Assembly (NCBI GenBank): GCA_023703615.1
Contig: CP097971.1
Coordinates: 274,315 to 338,314, forward strand
Length of the DNA stretch: 64,000 bases
Direction: 5' to 3'
Origin: SAR86 cluster bacterium
GTDB lineage: Bacteria > Pseudomonadota > Gammaproteobacteria > Magnimaribacterales > D2472
Positions within the stretch are counted from its first letter, which is position 1, and each line of letters starts with the position of its first letter. The position numbers were made by a program, and so were the translations under genes. Shown one piece after another: positions 63,416 through 64,000 of this stretch. The notes beneath the pieces were generated by a model that did no database searches, was not told the DNA's origin, and saw nothing but the letters and a program-made list of their open reading frames with translations.

Positions 63416-64000
63416 ATGCATTCAGTTCTTAAGAACACATATGCGAGAGAACTTTCAAATATATCAAAAAAATGTATTCCTTCTGGCTTCAACAACTCAC
63501 AAATTCTCTTAAAAAATTATAGTCTTGGGGAAGAACTAGGTTTTAGTAAGGAGTTTTTAGATTCTGATGAGTGTGTGAAAATATTTTCTGGAAATACATT
63601 ACTTAAAGATTCAATACCAATTGCTCAGGCTTATGCAGGCCATCAATTTGGACAATTTAATCCACATCTTGGTGACGGAAGGGCGATTCTATTAGGCGAA
63701 ATAAAAAATTATGATATTCAATTAAAAGGCATCGGAAAAACACCCTTTTCGAGAAGAGGAGACGGTAACTCTGCATTAGGTCCCGTCCTAAGAGAATATA
63801 TAATAAGTGAATTTATGAACTCAGCAAATATACCTACGACAAGATCATTATTCGCTATAAAAACTAATGAAAATGTATTAAGGGAAACAAAACTTCCTGG
63901 AGGTATTTTAACGCGTGTTGCAAAAAGCCATATCAGAATAGGGACATTTGAGTTTGCAGCAATGCAAAATATTAAAACTTTAAAGAAATTAGCAGATTAT
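63416..64000 (+). CDS. selO: SelO/YdiU protein adenylyltransferase (partial, N-terminal)
   Basis: Pseudokinase-fold enzyme that attaches AMP to Ser, Thr or Tyr of redox proteins. The frame is open from ATG 63416 to the right edge (195 residues) and shows the SelO signatures AYAGHQFGQFNPHLGDGRA (about 71-89), IQLKGIGKTPFSRRGDG (about 99-115), SALGPVLREYIISE, and SHIRIGTFE near 173-181. It starts 30 bases after the thiolase stop. The E. coli protein has about 480 residues, so more than half lies outside the window. Confidence 0.95.
   Translation, partial: MHSVLKNTYARELSNISKKCIPSGFNNSQILLKNYSLGEELGFSKEFLDSDECVKIFSGNTLLKDSIPIAQAYAGHQFGQFNPHLGDGRAILLGEIKNYDIQLKGIGKTPFSRRGDGNSALGPVLREYIISEFMNSANIPTTRSLFAIKTNENVLRETKLPGGILTRVAKSHIRIGTFEFAAMQNIKTLKKLADY

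Overview
The window reads as a chromosomal segment of a free-living, genome-streamlined marine gammaproteobacterium, most like the SAR86 type. This is inferred from visibly AT-rich sequence (roughly 70% A+T by eye), gammaproteobacterial gene order throughout, almost no spacer DNA, and neighbourhoods that keep E. coli or Pseudomonas order but with members missing. No mobile elements, CRISPR arrays, prophage or clearly foreign genes were seen. No species name can be assigned from the sequence alone.

Layout. 1-3.8 kb (minus): ychF (partial), pth, rplY, prs, tRNA-Gln(UUG), ispE and lolB, covering translation, PRPP, isoprenoid and outer-membrane functions. 3.8-8 kb (plus): hemA, prfA, prmC and a GH84 O-GlcNAcase-like glycoside hydrolase. 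8-10.8 kb: nitroreductase, an acyl-CoA ligase and a MaoC-type hydratase. 10.8-14 kb (minus): gatCAB. 14-18.8 kb (plus): mreBCD and a short yhdP. 18.8-23.6 kb (minus): kdsD-lptA-lptB-rpoN-mgtE. 23.6-25.7 kb (plus): mlaC-ibaG-murA. 25.7-33.7 kb: degS, zapE, rplM-rpsI, petABC (cytochrome bc1), sspA, a minimal lpoA and rsmI. 33.7-34.05 kb: RNase P RNA. 34.1-49.6 kb: the division and cell-wall cluster mraZ-ftsZ-rsmH-ftsL-ftsI-murE-murF-mraY-murD-ftsW-murG-murC-ddl-ftsQ-ftsA. 49.7-53.3 kb: rpsF-rpsR-rplI-dnaB-alr. 53.4-60.7 kb: pyrG-kdsA-eno-ftsB-ispDF-surE-pcm-popT-like. 60.7-64 kb: fdxA (minus), recA with an SOS box, a thiolase and selO (partial).

How the genes work together. The dominant theme is envelope growth: UDP-MurNAc-pentapeptide synthesis (murA, murC-F, ddl, alr), lipid carrier steps (mraY, murG, popT-like), elongation (mreBCD), division (ftsZ, A, Q, L, B, I, W), LPS and Kdo (kdsD, kdsA, lptA, lptB), lipoprotein and lipid trafficking (lolB, mlaC, yhdP, lpoA) and the MEP isoprenoid pathway that feeds the carrier lipid (ispE, ispDF). 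Translation genes make up the second theme.

What stands out. ftsZ sits directly behind mraZ and is absent behind ftsA. MurD has an arginine in its P-loop and lacks about 70 central residues. FtsI has SSQ in place of SSN. Several loci look collapsed: kdsC/lptC, mlaFED, hpf-ptsN-rapZ-npr, maf-rng, priB, sspB, and truD/nlpD/rpoS/mutS are not where relatives carry them. Five of six convergent gene pairs have overlapping or interlocked stop codons. No wholly new multi-gene system could be demonstrated.
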